From Tachypleus tridentatus (taxonomy: Eukaryota > Arthropoda > Merostomata > Xiphosura > Limulidae): DNA of 64,000 nucleotides. A model generated the notes under the pieces. The model saw only the letters and a program-made list of their open reading frames with translations, made no database searches and was not told the origin of the DNA. The DNA is taken from contig NC_134830.1 of assembly GCF_004210375.1 (NCBI RefSeq), positions 65,326,326-65,390,325 of the forward strand. The letters are read 5' to 3'. Shown in pieces: positions 1-11,238 of this stretch; position 1 is the first letter of the stretch; each line of letters opens with the position of its first letter. Position numbers and translations under genes: made by a program.

Positions 1-489
1 AACACAGCAGCAAAAGAAGTATTGTAAACTGTTGTTTCTGAACACTGTTCATTAACTTGATATATTTCACTATGGCTTTACAAAAACATAAAACTTACAT
101 TACGTAACAATTATGGTTTACTTATGCTAAGAAGTGAATGACTGTTGGCAGTATTTGGATTTCGGAAACTATGTTTGCCTCTGATATTCTCCTTTCGGTA
201 ATTTTGTGGTCTTTGGAAAATTTAACTGAATTCTAAATTAAATTCATAGTGGGTTAAGAATACAATCTTACTGATATGTGGAAGGCAATGTGTATGATAA
301 GACAACCTGTGTGTTGAATTTAGAACGAGGTCAATATATTGAATATAAGTAAAGATATGAACTGGACATATTTTCATCACACTGAAGGACGTAAAGTATA
401 CTGTACGTTTTGCAATAGTAAATAAAATAATAATGATAATAGTCAAGGTGGTGATCGCATAAGCGTAAGCACTGTCCACCTCCCAATAT

Positions 490-2340
490 TCAACTATATG
501 AAACTTCGATACGTAGGATTGAATATGTTCATATCTCTGTTAAACAAGTTTTTTCCAAGAGGTGATATTAATTTTATTCGTCAATGTAATTTCCTTATTT
601 GTGATCGATAAGTCAAAGTGTAAACCTTAGAGATACCTTTACCGTGATCGTGTTAAGTCGTAATGTCAAAGAAGCACGAGGTTCCTTAGTTTTTATATTT
701 AATGTTGCTAGTCCAGTATGTTAATATTGAAAATACTGATAATCAGAAAATTGGTAGAATGATACAATGGTGTGTAGTATTGTAGACTTTGTGTATTCGT
801 TTCAAACACTATATGCTTTGGAGTATAAGTTTACGTTTTCCTTGTTACCCGTTGCAGTTGATAGGAAATAATTTACATTATTATTATAACAACTGGCATT
901 ACAATGCTGATTATATCTTCAGTGCTGCAAGAAAACTGTCATTATCTATATTTGTCCAAAGTTTCACATTAGTTATTTGTATTTTTGTTGCTAGCAAAAC
1001 TTTAGTTATCTATGAATCTAAGAACGCTATTCATATAACGCTAAGATGATTCTTTTAAACAGGAAAATAATAATGTAATAATGTAACATACCTTAGAACG
1101 CCTATAATATTTAACTAATTTGACAGATTGTGGTTTACGTTTCTCAAACACGAATCTATACACAGAATAGAAGACGCACCTGAAATCTACTGGGCTACAA
1201 TGTGTGATCATTAAGGAATCCAACTAGTACAAGATACGAGTTTGAACCTTGGTCTCCTTCACGGAACGTTGCGAAACCGAAAGGAAAAAGAATTATGAGG
1301 AATAACTCATATATAACCATATTTAAAAGTGTAAAATTGATGGAAACAGAATATAAATAACAGTGTTTTAAATTGCAGTATTGAAATGGTAGAAAAGAGC
1401 GAAACTTGTTAAAACATTACGCAGATTAATATAATTCAAACATATACACAGTTTATCTCTAAACGTTGTACCAAGACGAGTTTTATGAACCGAGCCATAC
1501 TCGTGTAAACTTTCTGGACATGCTCAACATAGGGTAACTCTTCTGTCACAGGTCACTGACTTTCTAATAGACAGTTTTTTTATATTCTGCCTGATTTCAT
1601 GGTTAAACAAGAACGTTCAATGGTAAATAATTTAGTTTTCCTCAGCAAAGGAATTTCCATTTGGGAAAACAGGATTTTCATTATTTATGTTTGGCATTAC
1701 TATAAAATATGTAAAAACGATTTATAAATTTATTAAACACCGCCACCATATTTGACTCCAAAGATATTTTTCAACCCAGGTAACAGCGATGTGTATCAAT
1801 ATAAGATTTGGTGAAGTTTTACATCCTGTCAGAGATGAAGACATCGGCTTTAGGAAAAGATAGGAATCTGAAATTTTACAGTACTCGTTCTTTATGCACA
1901 TCGCTGATATGGTTTACTGCATCAGGTTATACGATATTAAAAGACACTTCTCAATTGAAGTGTAAGCACTTGGCAACCAATACCACGTCCTTTTTTTTGA
2001 CAAAAGTATAAAACCTCCAAAAGTTAATTAATACAGCAGAAAAAGTTTTTATTTTTTGAATCTGCAAATTAATAAATGTGTACTTATGTAGCATCTTCAT
2101 AAGTAATTAATGATATTCACTTATCACAGCTTTAACCAATTTAAGTCTGTTAACTATCACTAAAGCCAAATATAAAAATTATTTTTTCATTTGTTCAAAA
2201 AAAAACATACACACACACAGTAAATATTGTAAAAACATCCAAAAGTTTCTGACAATAGTATGTACCAAACACCAACGATTCACTTGACACAACAGTTCGT
2301 AAACGGAAATGTTGTGTGTGTTGGAAAGACAAAAAACATT
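490..2340. other. no gene; unit DNA with short decayed ORFs
   Basis: Aligned with copies 2 and 3 throughout. Small open frames here (e.g. near 789-1049) are not consistently preserved among copies and none begins a recognisable protein. Seen as non-coding. Confidence 0.6.
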
Positions 2341-2349
2341 GAAGTAATT

Positions 2350-2565
2350 CCATTGTACAGGTTCGAATTCCCATCACACCAAACCTGCTCGCTAGGGGGG
2401 GTCATAATGTAACTGTAAATTTCAGTTTTCGTGGGTAGAAGAGTAGTCCGAAAGTTGGCCGTGGGTGATGATAACTAGCTGTCCTCCTGTAGTCTTACTT
2501 TGTTAAATTAAAGACGGTTAGCGCATATAATTCTCGTGTAGCTTTGTGCGAAAATTGAAAACAAC
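2350..2565 (+). mobile_element. SINE family A, pre-duplication copy (unit 1)
   Basis: Decayed: GGTTCGAATTCCCATCACAC box B, AGAGTAGTCCGAAAGTTGGC, GTAGCTTTGTGCGAAAAT tail. The orthologous copy is at 31,165-31,375, so it predates the duplication. Confidence 0.75.
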
Positions 2566-3214
2566 CATTTCGATATTGCTGAAAACTACACTTTTCTTTC
2601 ATCACAATTCTGAACTCGTATTTCAACCTCTGAGTTTAAAATTATCTTTTTATACTTCAGCAGGGGAATAAATTCGTGGTCTGAACAAAATTATAACATT
2701 TAACGTTGACAATCAAAAATATCAGTCAATTTTGATACAGGTAAAAGGTGTTTACTAAAAGAAGAATTGATCTGCTAATTGTTCTTCGAAGTTACAAACA
2801 AATACAATGAGAATTCTACTGATTCAATAATAAATATATCGATAGTTATATAAAATCTCCAAAGATCCTTTAAACGTTCCAAAAAACTAAAATATTATCC
2901 TCTGACTGTTTTTAGTGACCAGTCATCTGACATTTCAACAAAACTATTTACTTATACCCTAAAATTGCCCTGAGTTACAGTTAATCCTGACAGTTTTACT
3001 GAGCTAGGAGTTTATCATCTAAGAGTTCTATTTGTTTACGAACTCATCATGTCGCATTTTAGACCTAATGAACTAAAATTTAACCGCGTATCAGTGTAAC
3101 TGAAAAACAAATTGATCTTTTAGTGACTATGTTAGTCTACGAACTTAAAACCTAACAATGAGGCCACAGTATAGAGAACTGGTTCTCTAAAAGGCTACTA
3201 ACTACAAACTTCTC

Positions 3215-3430
3215 CTCAGTTCTAGACCGGATATAAGACACTGTATTTTTATTAAAACTGTTGAAGATAAATCATCATGGTTAATAAGTATTAGTAATAA
3301 CCGTTATTATAAATTGAATTGTTTGCGGTGTTTATATTAGAATATAATTCAGGAAAAATATTGTGTATCAATCTTGTTGGCAAATACCATACATTTCATA
3401 CATATTAATATTTAATTAATTTCTGGATTC
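3215..3430. repeat. dispersed repeat R1, right-end fragment
   Basis: GTTCTAGACCGGATATAAGA, AATAACCGTTATTATAAATT, ATCTTGTTGGCAAATACCA and TATTTAATTAATTTCTGG, matching 50,055-50,275. Confidence 0.64.
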
Positions 3431-3465
3431 AAATTATCTGTAATTGGAAACAGTAATAATCTCAC

Positions 3466-3592
3466 TATTTGTTGGTCAAAGAGTAACCCAAGAGTTGGTG
3501 GTGGTGACTAGCTACCATTCCCGTTGTTTTACACTGCTAAATTAGAAAATGCTAGCGCAGATAGACCACGTGTAGCTTTGCGCAAAATACAA
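3466..3592 (+). mobile_element. SINE family A fragment (unit 1)
   Basis: 5'-truncated body: CACTATTTGTTGGTCAAAGA, GTGACTAGCTACC and GTAGCTTTGCGCAAAATAC. Orthologous to 50,303-50,430. Confidence 0.72.
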
Positions 3593-4479
3593 AAACATAA
3601 AAAACAAAAAATGATTTAATAATAAAAGGCACACTGTCGCATGCTTACTCGATCTGAAGAAAGATTTCGGTGAGGTCGTGGATGTTTCAGATGGAACTAC
3701 TACGAGGGATTATTGCTGATTGTCCAACTGTTTAGACAATAAGAAAACGTTAAGTGAAGAGGTTACCTCCTCATTGTATTTACCACCTTAAGAAGGGATA
3801 GATAATCATATATTTCTTATCGTGTATGCAAGTGATACGCCACTAACTGTTAATATAGAGATGATGTAGCAAATAGAAAAAAAGTTCCCAAGTTTTTTTA
3901 TAGCATCCACAGGTTTCTAGCCCATGATTAAAGATATAGCTAAATAATACGAAAAGAGATAATAAAATGTAATGTAATAAAAACACGAATATTCATAATC
4001 TCAAAATTAAAAAACAATCGAGATTTACCTACAAAGAACCCCAGACTGCTACGTATACAATATTTTCAGGCCTTCTTTCAAACGCGAAACTAACATGGAA
4101 AACGCATGTGAGGGAACTAAAAAAAAAAACAAGATCTGGAAGCGCGATAAGTACGTTAAGAATTTAATTGAAAATAACACAGGCCCGCACTTCACTGAAA
4201 AACGTATTGAAACTATACAAACAGTACGGATGGCCAAGGTTAATATTACCATACACATTATTAAATATAAATAACAAACTGTATAAAACTCATTCTACTG
4301 TACAACATATAACGTTTCATGCACAAGAAGTACAGTTTTCTTGCACAATTATACTAATATGTAGCGACACTAAGAGACAAACTTCTGAATACATTGGTCA
4401 CTTACTTTAAAAAGGAAACAAACTAGTATGTTTCACATACTTGCTCACATACACTTGAAATAAACCTCAGTTCCTCTCC

Positions 4480-4556
4480 ATTTTGATCTATCACTGCTAA
4501 ATTAGGGACGGTTAACACAGATATCCTTCGTGTTGCTTTGTGCGAAATTACATACA
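4480..4556 (+). mobile_element. SINE family A tail fragment (unit 1)
   Basis: CACTGCTAAATTAGGGACGG to GCTTTGTGCGAAATTAC. Orthologous to the 3' end of 52,075-52,335. Confidence 0.68.
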
Positions 4557-4680
4557 AACAAATAAATAAACAGTCTATCTTTAATTTAGAATAGTTTATG
4601 TTAAAATGAGTGAAAAACTCCTAGATTCATTGTTGTTAGTAGCAACATTGGAAATTGTAAATCAAACAAAATATTGTTAG

Positions 4681-4846
4681 TGATGTCGAGAAACCCACTT
4701 GTTGAGAAATTTATATGCAAAACGGCTCGTTTGGGTTGAGAAAATATTTTACAGGTTCACATGACTATGACCGAAGAAGGTTGAAACGTTGTTCGCTCTT
4801 CTATGTAAAATATTTTCTCAACCCAAACGAGCCGTTTTTGCATATG
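4681..4846. mobile_element. foldback insertion with hammerhead-like motif and 13-bp TSD
   Basis: Inverted arms 4713-4753 and 4804-4845 (about 41 nt, one-base indel) surround a 50-nt loop. The loop includes GACCGAAGAAGGTTGAAACG (4769-4788). The 13-bp direct repeat AAAATATTGTTAG flanks the insert at 4668-4680 and 4847-4859. Copy 3 (about 52,446) has an empty site, so this inserted after duplication. The loop resembles the hammerhead core CUGANGA, stem, GAAA found in Penelope-like elements, but the first box here is altered (ATGACTA). Confidence 0.72.
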
Positions 4847-5826
4847 AAAATATTGTTAGGAAAAAAGAAGGATTAAATGTGTTTGTTTGCTCCCTATTTT
4901 TTCTCAGAATATTGTGCCAATTTGAACTAAAATTTACAAGTAAACACTATGAACAAGGAAGAATGTCCTAAGGATGGAAAATTGAACTTAATCCTAATTG
5001 TATTTTGTAAAGTGTCTTGGTTAATTACTCCCAGTCTATGAAATAACCCTCAAACAATGTTGAAAGGTTTACACTTTAGACAATATTGAATATTCCTGAG
5101 GGATTAAAGGTTAAAGTTGTTTGTTTCTTTCTTAAAGAACCATGTTTTCCGTGTAGTGTATTTAAGCTTTGGACCGAACTCAAAATCTTTATTTGTTGGT
5201 AGATGGAAAGCAAACTGCAAAGGTGGTTTATAAACAAACATGGCAATTTTTTAATTTTTTTAGATTAAGTTTATGAACAAGTTATTTCTTTAATATATGT
5301 GATTGATGTTAAACTTGTGTTGTTTTAGTTAACTTTAAACATTCTCTCACAATTAACTGGTATTTGAGCTTGTTATAATTGTGTCTGCAGCATCATATTT
5401 CTTCAAGAATACCACATTATTAGCAGATACGATAAACTTGCGATATTTTATAATGTATTATTACAGGTTGTTAACTAGATGGTCTACAGTTTAATTTTAT
5501 TTTTAAAATCAAGACAGAATTAGTTTACCTAAAGTTTAAACTATAAAGTCAAATAGAAATGCTATATCTATATAATCTCACTGTTCACGGTAACAGTACC
5601 TTCAACACTACAGGTTTTACTAGTGACACTGTTTTCACCAACACTAAAATTCTTTAAATCCTAATGACAGTTTATCTTTTATCTTGTTATATATTTTTGT
5701 TACTTTTGAAATTAAAAACGATATCATAAGACATTGTATTAAAATAATAAAATAAACAAAAGTAAATCCATGTCATCCGTTTATCTGTGACATTTAGGAA
5801 TTTTTAGTATATTGTGTGTGTGTGTG

Positions 5827-5935
5827 TTTCTGACAGTAAAGTCACATCGCACTATTTGGTGAGCCCACCGAATGGAATCAAAATCTTATTTTATCGTTGT
5901 AAATCCGTAGACTTATCGCTGTACAAGCGTGGGAC
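5827..5935 (-). mobile_element. SINE family B (unit 1)
   Basis: The minus strand reads a tRNA-like head with GTACAGCGATAAGTCTACGG (box A) and a box-B region, then GTGGGCTCACC...GTGACTTTACTGTCAGAAACAC. It adjoins a (TG)n tract. Orthologous to 33,500-33,606. Confidence 0.7.
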
Positions 5936-6979
5936 TTTGGTACATTATAATTAGTAAAAATTGTGCTTTTTGAGTTGGTTTGTTAAACTTGATGTTAAAA
6001 CGTAAAATCAGTATTAATAAGTGATGAAGTGAACAGGATTTTGATAGAGCTCCAATTGACAACATAAATATACGTAAAACTTCGTTTCCAGCGTTAATTA
6101 ACTTTAACAACGAATTGTTATATAAATCTCCAAAGAGAATAAAATATCTGATTTTGGGCTACAAACCAAAAATACATCGCCTTTGTTCATTTAGTTATTT
6201 CTATGTGTTTTGGCATAACTCATCGTTTTTTACACGTGAGGAAACTGACCTAGCAAGAACTCCATATGAAAACAACAACTTCACAATAAATGAAAACTTA
6301 AACGAGGAAGTGAACTAGTCTGAAAGAACCAAACAATATATACTTACTCGGACAGGCTCAGATATCTTAGAGTAAACTTGTAACTCTCGTCATCCATCCA
6401 GCGCATTTGCAAGTATGGGAGAGAAATTTTCTGAGGTATTTCACAATTTCTACTTGGCATATGCGTCGATAGAACCAATTAAAAGAAATCTAAAGAATTC
6501 TCCATCGACACCTCTTGTGAGAAAGTTCAGATATATAAAGGAGAGTAAGCCGATATAATACAGAATAGCATAACATAAGGTCAACGTAGACCAAATCAGA
6601 TTGTTTGCATGCGACACTTTCAACGCGTGTAAGTGTGAAAACGATTGCAGATTTTGTGAACGACAAGGAGAGCTGTCTTCAGTGACACTGAATATGACAT
6701 GTCTTCTGTCCATTAGTACCTAATGGGAACTTTGATAATTTCAGTTGTATTGAGTAAGCTTGTTTCATTTTAAACATATTTAATTTATATATTTTTATGA
6801 TTAACAATTTTAATTAAATAAGTACAATGGAAATAAATCATCATTTTAATAATATTTACTTATAATAAAACATTTGGATACGAAATTTTTATTTTAGAAA
6901 TACACATGTTTCATATATATTATGCGCAATAATGAGGTTAATATATTTAATGTGTTTTGAATAAACTCTTGATACACAG

Positions 6980-8130
6980 CTCAACACCATAACAGACATC
7001 AGAAGGAAAGAATTTAATTCTATAAACAGCTTAAGAAAAGACAACAACATCAAAATTTTAAAAGGAGAACAAGGTAATGTTTAAGTTATAAAGAACACAA
7101 ATGAATACATTAAAAAATTGAACAACATCTTATCAGCTATAAATAAATTTAAACTTATAAACACAAATCCAACAAAAACACATGAAACCTAATGAAACAA
7201 ACTACTACTTCAAATGAAAAACCAGTAGAACTTAGAAAACTTTTATTTTTACCTACGAAAGACAGACTCACGCACATCATAATTATACAAACTTGACAAA
7301 CTCGATTGTCCATTACTACATTTAATGTCGACCAATGAATCATTTCACTAAAACCTCTTTAAATGTATAGCGTAGGCATTTTCTAAGTATATAGAATCAG
7401 ATAGGTCATTTTTCAAAGACTCTTTGAATTTTAACTCTATTTTTAATCAAATAAACCATAAAGCTTTATTGGCAAGTTTTTGATATAATCTCACTCTTCT
7501 CAGATGTTCCAACCTCTGAAGACTGCTAGATAGCTTTAGAAATTTATATCAAAGATCTCAAGCTATTGATAGTCTTCCCCAGCAATCAATTAGCAACGTC
7601 GATCGAATTCACTTCCACCAAAACTAACTTTATGTTCAATAACCAAAACTACCTCCAAATAAATGGCCTAAATATAGGAAATCCCGTGTCACCAGTTCTT
7701 GCCAACATTTATATGACGCAGATTAAATCAGATTAAAGAGATCAATTTAGCCTTACACTCGCTACTATATCCGTAGAGAAATGCTGATGACACAATTGCT
7801 GAATTCATATCTACAGAACACAGACTTAGTTTTTCAACCACGTTAACTCTATACACACCAACATTAAGTTTACCCATGAATATGAAAAACTAATAACCAA
7901 CCAGCCTTTTTTAATCTCAAGGTAACTAGAACATATACATTATTATAAACAGAAATGCTAGAAACATCACCCATACTGGATTATACATTCCGGTCAGAGA
8001 AACAAAAACTCAACATATTAAAAAAATCCAAACAAACACGGCAACAAAACCATGCTCACTCGATTCTTGTTTGAAACTGAATCTTCATTAGATGAACGAG
8101 AAGTTTACATATTCTTTAATTCTGTAGTAG
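6980..8130 (+). mobile_element. Penelope-like element reverse transcriptase remnant (copy 1)
   Basis: Broken reading frames carry a series of reverse-transcriptase blocks. In order, they are a KLNNILSAIN/KLINTNPTKTHET block near 7,110-7,190, SLNFNSIFNQINHKALLASF followed by DIISLFSDVP-like text near 7,425-7,510, and TSTKTNFMFNNQNYLQINGL near 7,610-7,670. NPVSPVLANIYMTQ follows near 7,680-7,722, and then a damaged YVDD region near 7,765-7,800. The GLxMGxPxSPxLANIxM box and NYLQ context are typical of Penelope-like elements. Many frameshifts and stops; no endonuclease domain recognised. Presumably an old insertion present before the unit duplicated. Confidence 0.72.
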
Positions 8131-8199
8131 TTTGAATCTGAATTAGTAGTAGGTGAACTAACGGCTCAATCCAACAGTTTTAATTTTTACATGCAATAA

Positions 8200-10230
8200 A
8201 ACTGCACATATTACTTTCTAGCTGTTATGCAAGTTTTAGACGATTGTTTAATATAATGGTATCATTCTGAAGTACGTGGAGGAGGACTAGGGTTATAAAG
8301 ATACTCACTCATTTCTCGTATAAGGAATCGAATGCCTGTTTTTGTAGTAAAAATAGAACACATAGAATACATTGTACGAATAGATTGTCTGGAGAATCTT
8401 ATGAAAAGATTGTAGAAGCCTACACAACATAAATTGAAGCAGTTTAAAAAGGCATTTTCAAATGTAAGGAATGTACGTCTAACAATAAAATGGTGGTTTT
8501 ATTGACTTTTGCAATTAAGAAAAGTGAATTTATTTAAAGAAGTGCAATTAGATTTAGAACAACAAGAAAAAACCTTCTTTCTAAATATAAGTAAATTAAA
8601 TTGCATACAAGGAAACGAAAAGAGATACTGTAAGCAAAAGCGAAATTTTTCAAAACAATCAAACATCATTTGGATATACACATATTTAACGTGATTATAT
8701 CCAACAGTTCAAAGACCAATAATACGGTGTCTGATTGACGTCACGTGTCGCCACAGTGATACTTTGCCAATGCGCAATCCAATTTAGTGTAAAATTAAAT
8801 TATCCTGAAAACATAAGAATCCTGGTTTTTTTATTGCATTAAATATCACAAACTAAAATGATAATTTTTTTGATTAGTGCAGGAAATACTTTTAAAGTTA
8901 TCAGAAAAAAGTATAAAAAAAGGAAAGGCAGTAAAGGACACTTTACATATTTTTATAGAAAAGAATTTCACCTGCAATCACTAAGAAAACAGAGAACATA
9001 GAGAAGAAATATCTCAACAAGTATGTGAAATAAAGAAAGTTATTGATGGTTTAACTGGTAAAATGAAGTGAAGTTCCCTGTTTTACTTTTTTAACACAAT
9101 GTTTAAGGATAAAGTAAAACATCAGAAAAAACGATTAAGACATTTATGCCTTGTAACAAAATTGATATTATTTTTACACATTGTAGTTCCAGTGCTTTAT
9201 AAACTAAATTCACTAAAAATATATACGTCATATATGCACCAAAGAGAAGCCAGAACATAAATAATGTTATATAATTCAACTAACTATGTTTTCCGATATA
9301 TTATGTTATAAATTTAAAAGATTTTGAAGAGTTACATATTTTATTAATTTGCATTAGTTTTAAAAATTTTTGCAATCAAATTTTTAATATCTCAATTTAA
9401 GAAAATTTCCAAATTATTTTATGTGTTTTAAATTGTTCGTCTAAACTACAGTTATTAGATAAAATGTAATATACAGAAAGCCATGTCTGTAATATTTTAC
9501 AGAAAATTAACAAGGTTGAAACTTATAAACATTAAAAACAAGAATTGTAAATTATCCAATATATTTTTGAAAATATTAGAGTATTATAAAATTATTAATG
9601 AATAAACAATAAAATTTTAGCCTCAGTTTGGTTTATTGGAATGTTGAGGTGATTTTTTAAGATAGTATTAGAACAATAAATAAACGAATATTCAAATATT
9701 ATCAAATAATAACTAGCGCCTTTTTATTATCTCATATATATATATATATATATTATTCGTAATTTTAAAAAATATTCAAACCTTTCCTGATTAAAGCTTC
9801 GAACATACTAATTTTAGTTGAAGATTTGTACTAATTTCATTCTGTAGTTTTCTTTTCACACTAATATCACATAGGAACTTTTCTTTTATTGCATGGCTTT
9901 TTTTCTATAGAAGTAAAATTTGGTCTCAATGGGAAAATACTTGTAATCATTACTAAGTTGAATAATTCGCAATCTGACGGATTCTCAAGGTTAGTATTAT
10001 GGTTTTTTTTTTAACATAGCACAATCTATTAAAGCCCTTTCCAGTAGTAGATCAACTTCTTTTTTTTCTTTTCTCCTCCTTCACATTTCATTCTAATACT
10101 ATAATTTCTGCTACTTACACGATTATCTAATCTGTAATTGTTTGGGATTCGCGTAAATGTGTTATTCTCATGGTACAAAAGACTGTATGAAACGTTAATT
10201 GGTTTATATACTGTATGAACAAGTTAAAGT
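8200..10230. other. no gene; AT-rich unit DNA
   Basis: Aligned with 35,830-37,960. The part from about 9,560 also aligns with copy 3 from 54,440. Nothing coding recognised. Confidence 0.6.
9732..9753. repeat. (AT)n microsatellite
   Basis: About 11 AT repeats. Not conserved as such in units 2 or 3. A similar tract is at 54,217-54,233. Confidence 0.8.
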
Positions 10231-10237
10231 TGTTTTT

Positions 10238-10372
10238 ACTACTCACCGATGTCGAGAACATAGCAAATTATATATAAATAGTATAAGATGAGCGCAAACC
10301 AGGACGCAGAAAAAGACATTAGCAGAGATAGTAAAATCAGGCCAAAGAAACGTTCGGTGTGAAGTAAACTAC
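10238..10372 (-). other. three-way conserved segment with paired splice-site-like ends
   Basis: The minus strand has TCGTAG|TTTACTTCAC at the left and ACATCG|GTGAGTAG at the right, about 120 nt apart. Copy 2 (37,968-38,108) retains both (GACGCAG|TTTACTTC, GCATCG|GTAAGT). Copy 3 (55,305-55,430) keeps the first but lost the donor. Frames are not conserved between copies. Possibly a non-coding exon. I did not include it in the gene because exon 13 already closes TM12. Confidence 0.3.
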
Positions 10373-10993
10373 GATATAAGTGATGGATATAACGATTATT
10401 ATAAGGTTAACGTTTAATATGTTAGAGTAATAGAAAGATTAGGAAAGAAAGAAACGTTTTTCCGTCAAAGTGTGGTTTCAATATGTTCGAATTATCGTAA
10501 GTACACTTTAGAAAAGAAAAAAAATGCTATTTTGAATAAAGGAAACGAAAAGGTTGTTAAATACCAGAGTATTACAATGGTAATTCTCATTGCAATTGTA
10601 ACTGAGTTATAAAGTGAATACTAGTACAGCAGAAATGTAGAAAGGTTGTGAGGCTTATCAATTTTAAAGAAATTGAATAAACTTAAAAGGACTTGTGAAA
10701 AGAAGAGAATCATATACTGGTTGTAATATCTTTGTTATCTTCATAGTGTAATGAATTTGTTGTACATTCGTTAAGCTTGTTCCAAATATATGTATATTAA
10801 TTAGTTAGCAGGTGGGGTGCATGTTTTTCATTTATCATTAAATTTATCGCAAAAGAGTCAGAGGCACCAGCGACAGAAGAATTTTAAACCCAACTAGAAC
10901 ACTGTGTATATTTATACTATGGAGAAGTGTAAGTAAAATGCATTTAATTAAAATGTCGTTACGACAGTGTACCTACATTAAAGCGTGAATGAC

Positions 10994-10999
10994 TTTATT
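10994..10999 (-). promoter_or_regulatory. candidate polyadenylation signal
   Basis: AATAAA on the minus strand, about 170 nt past the TAA stop of the SLC18B1-like gene. It is the first such hexamer I see downstream. Such hexamers are common in AT-rich DNA, so this is only a candidate. Confidence 0.35.
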
Positions 11000-11166
11000 A
11001 CAGAATATGAAAGAATTACCATCTCAATTCATCGTATACATAAAACTGAACGTTGGAGAAGACCTAATGTTACATTTTAGCAACAAACAGCATGGTAATA
11101 CAAGCTAAACATTGGGATCTTATATACCGAGAGTCGTACCGCTGAAGAACCGTTTCAGGTAGAGAG

Positions 11167-11238
11167 TTACAATTCTTGCGTTTCTTTGACAACTTTGGCA
11201 AGGTTTTTCCACATCACATGTAGAACAGTTATCACCAT
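11167..11238 (-). CDS. SLC18B1-like: SLC18B1-like exon 13 (end of TM12, C-terminus, stop)
   Basis: 72 nt including the TAA stop. The acceptor TATTGTTTAG|ATGG joins in phase 0 to exon 12. It encodes MVITVLHVMWKNLAKVVKE and a short tail, completing TM12 with a basic C-terminus. The same acceptor and TVLHV-type start are recognisable in copy 2 (38905-38975) and copy 3 (56145-56180), which supports this as a real exon. Confidence 0.72.
   Translation of the reverse strand: MVITVLHVMWKNLAKVVKETQEL

Noticed and set aside
789-1049. Plus-strand open frame with a counterpart at 48,092-48,361
   Set aside because: Similar text in two units reflects duplication. The unit-2 version is broken and there are no recognisable motifs or splice sites, so I treat it as chance.
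6980-8130. Retroviral or LTR-type polymerase
   Set aside because: The motif set (NYLQxNGLxxGxPxSPxLANIxM) fits Penelope-like elements. No gag, protease, integrase or paired LTRs are seen.
10238-10372. Terminal coding exon of the SLC18B1-like gene
   Set aside because: Translation in the required phase gives a hydrophilic stretch before the hydrophobic part and is not conserved in copy 2. The segment at 11167-11238 fits TM12 and phase better.
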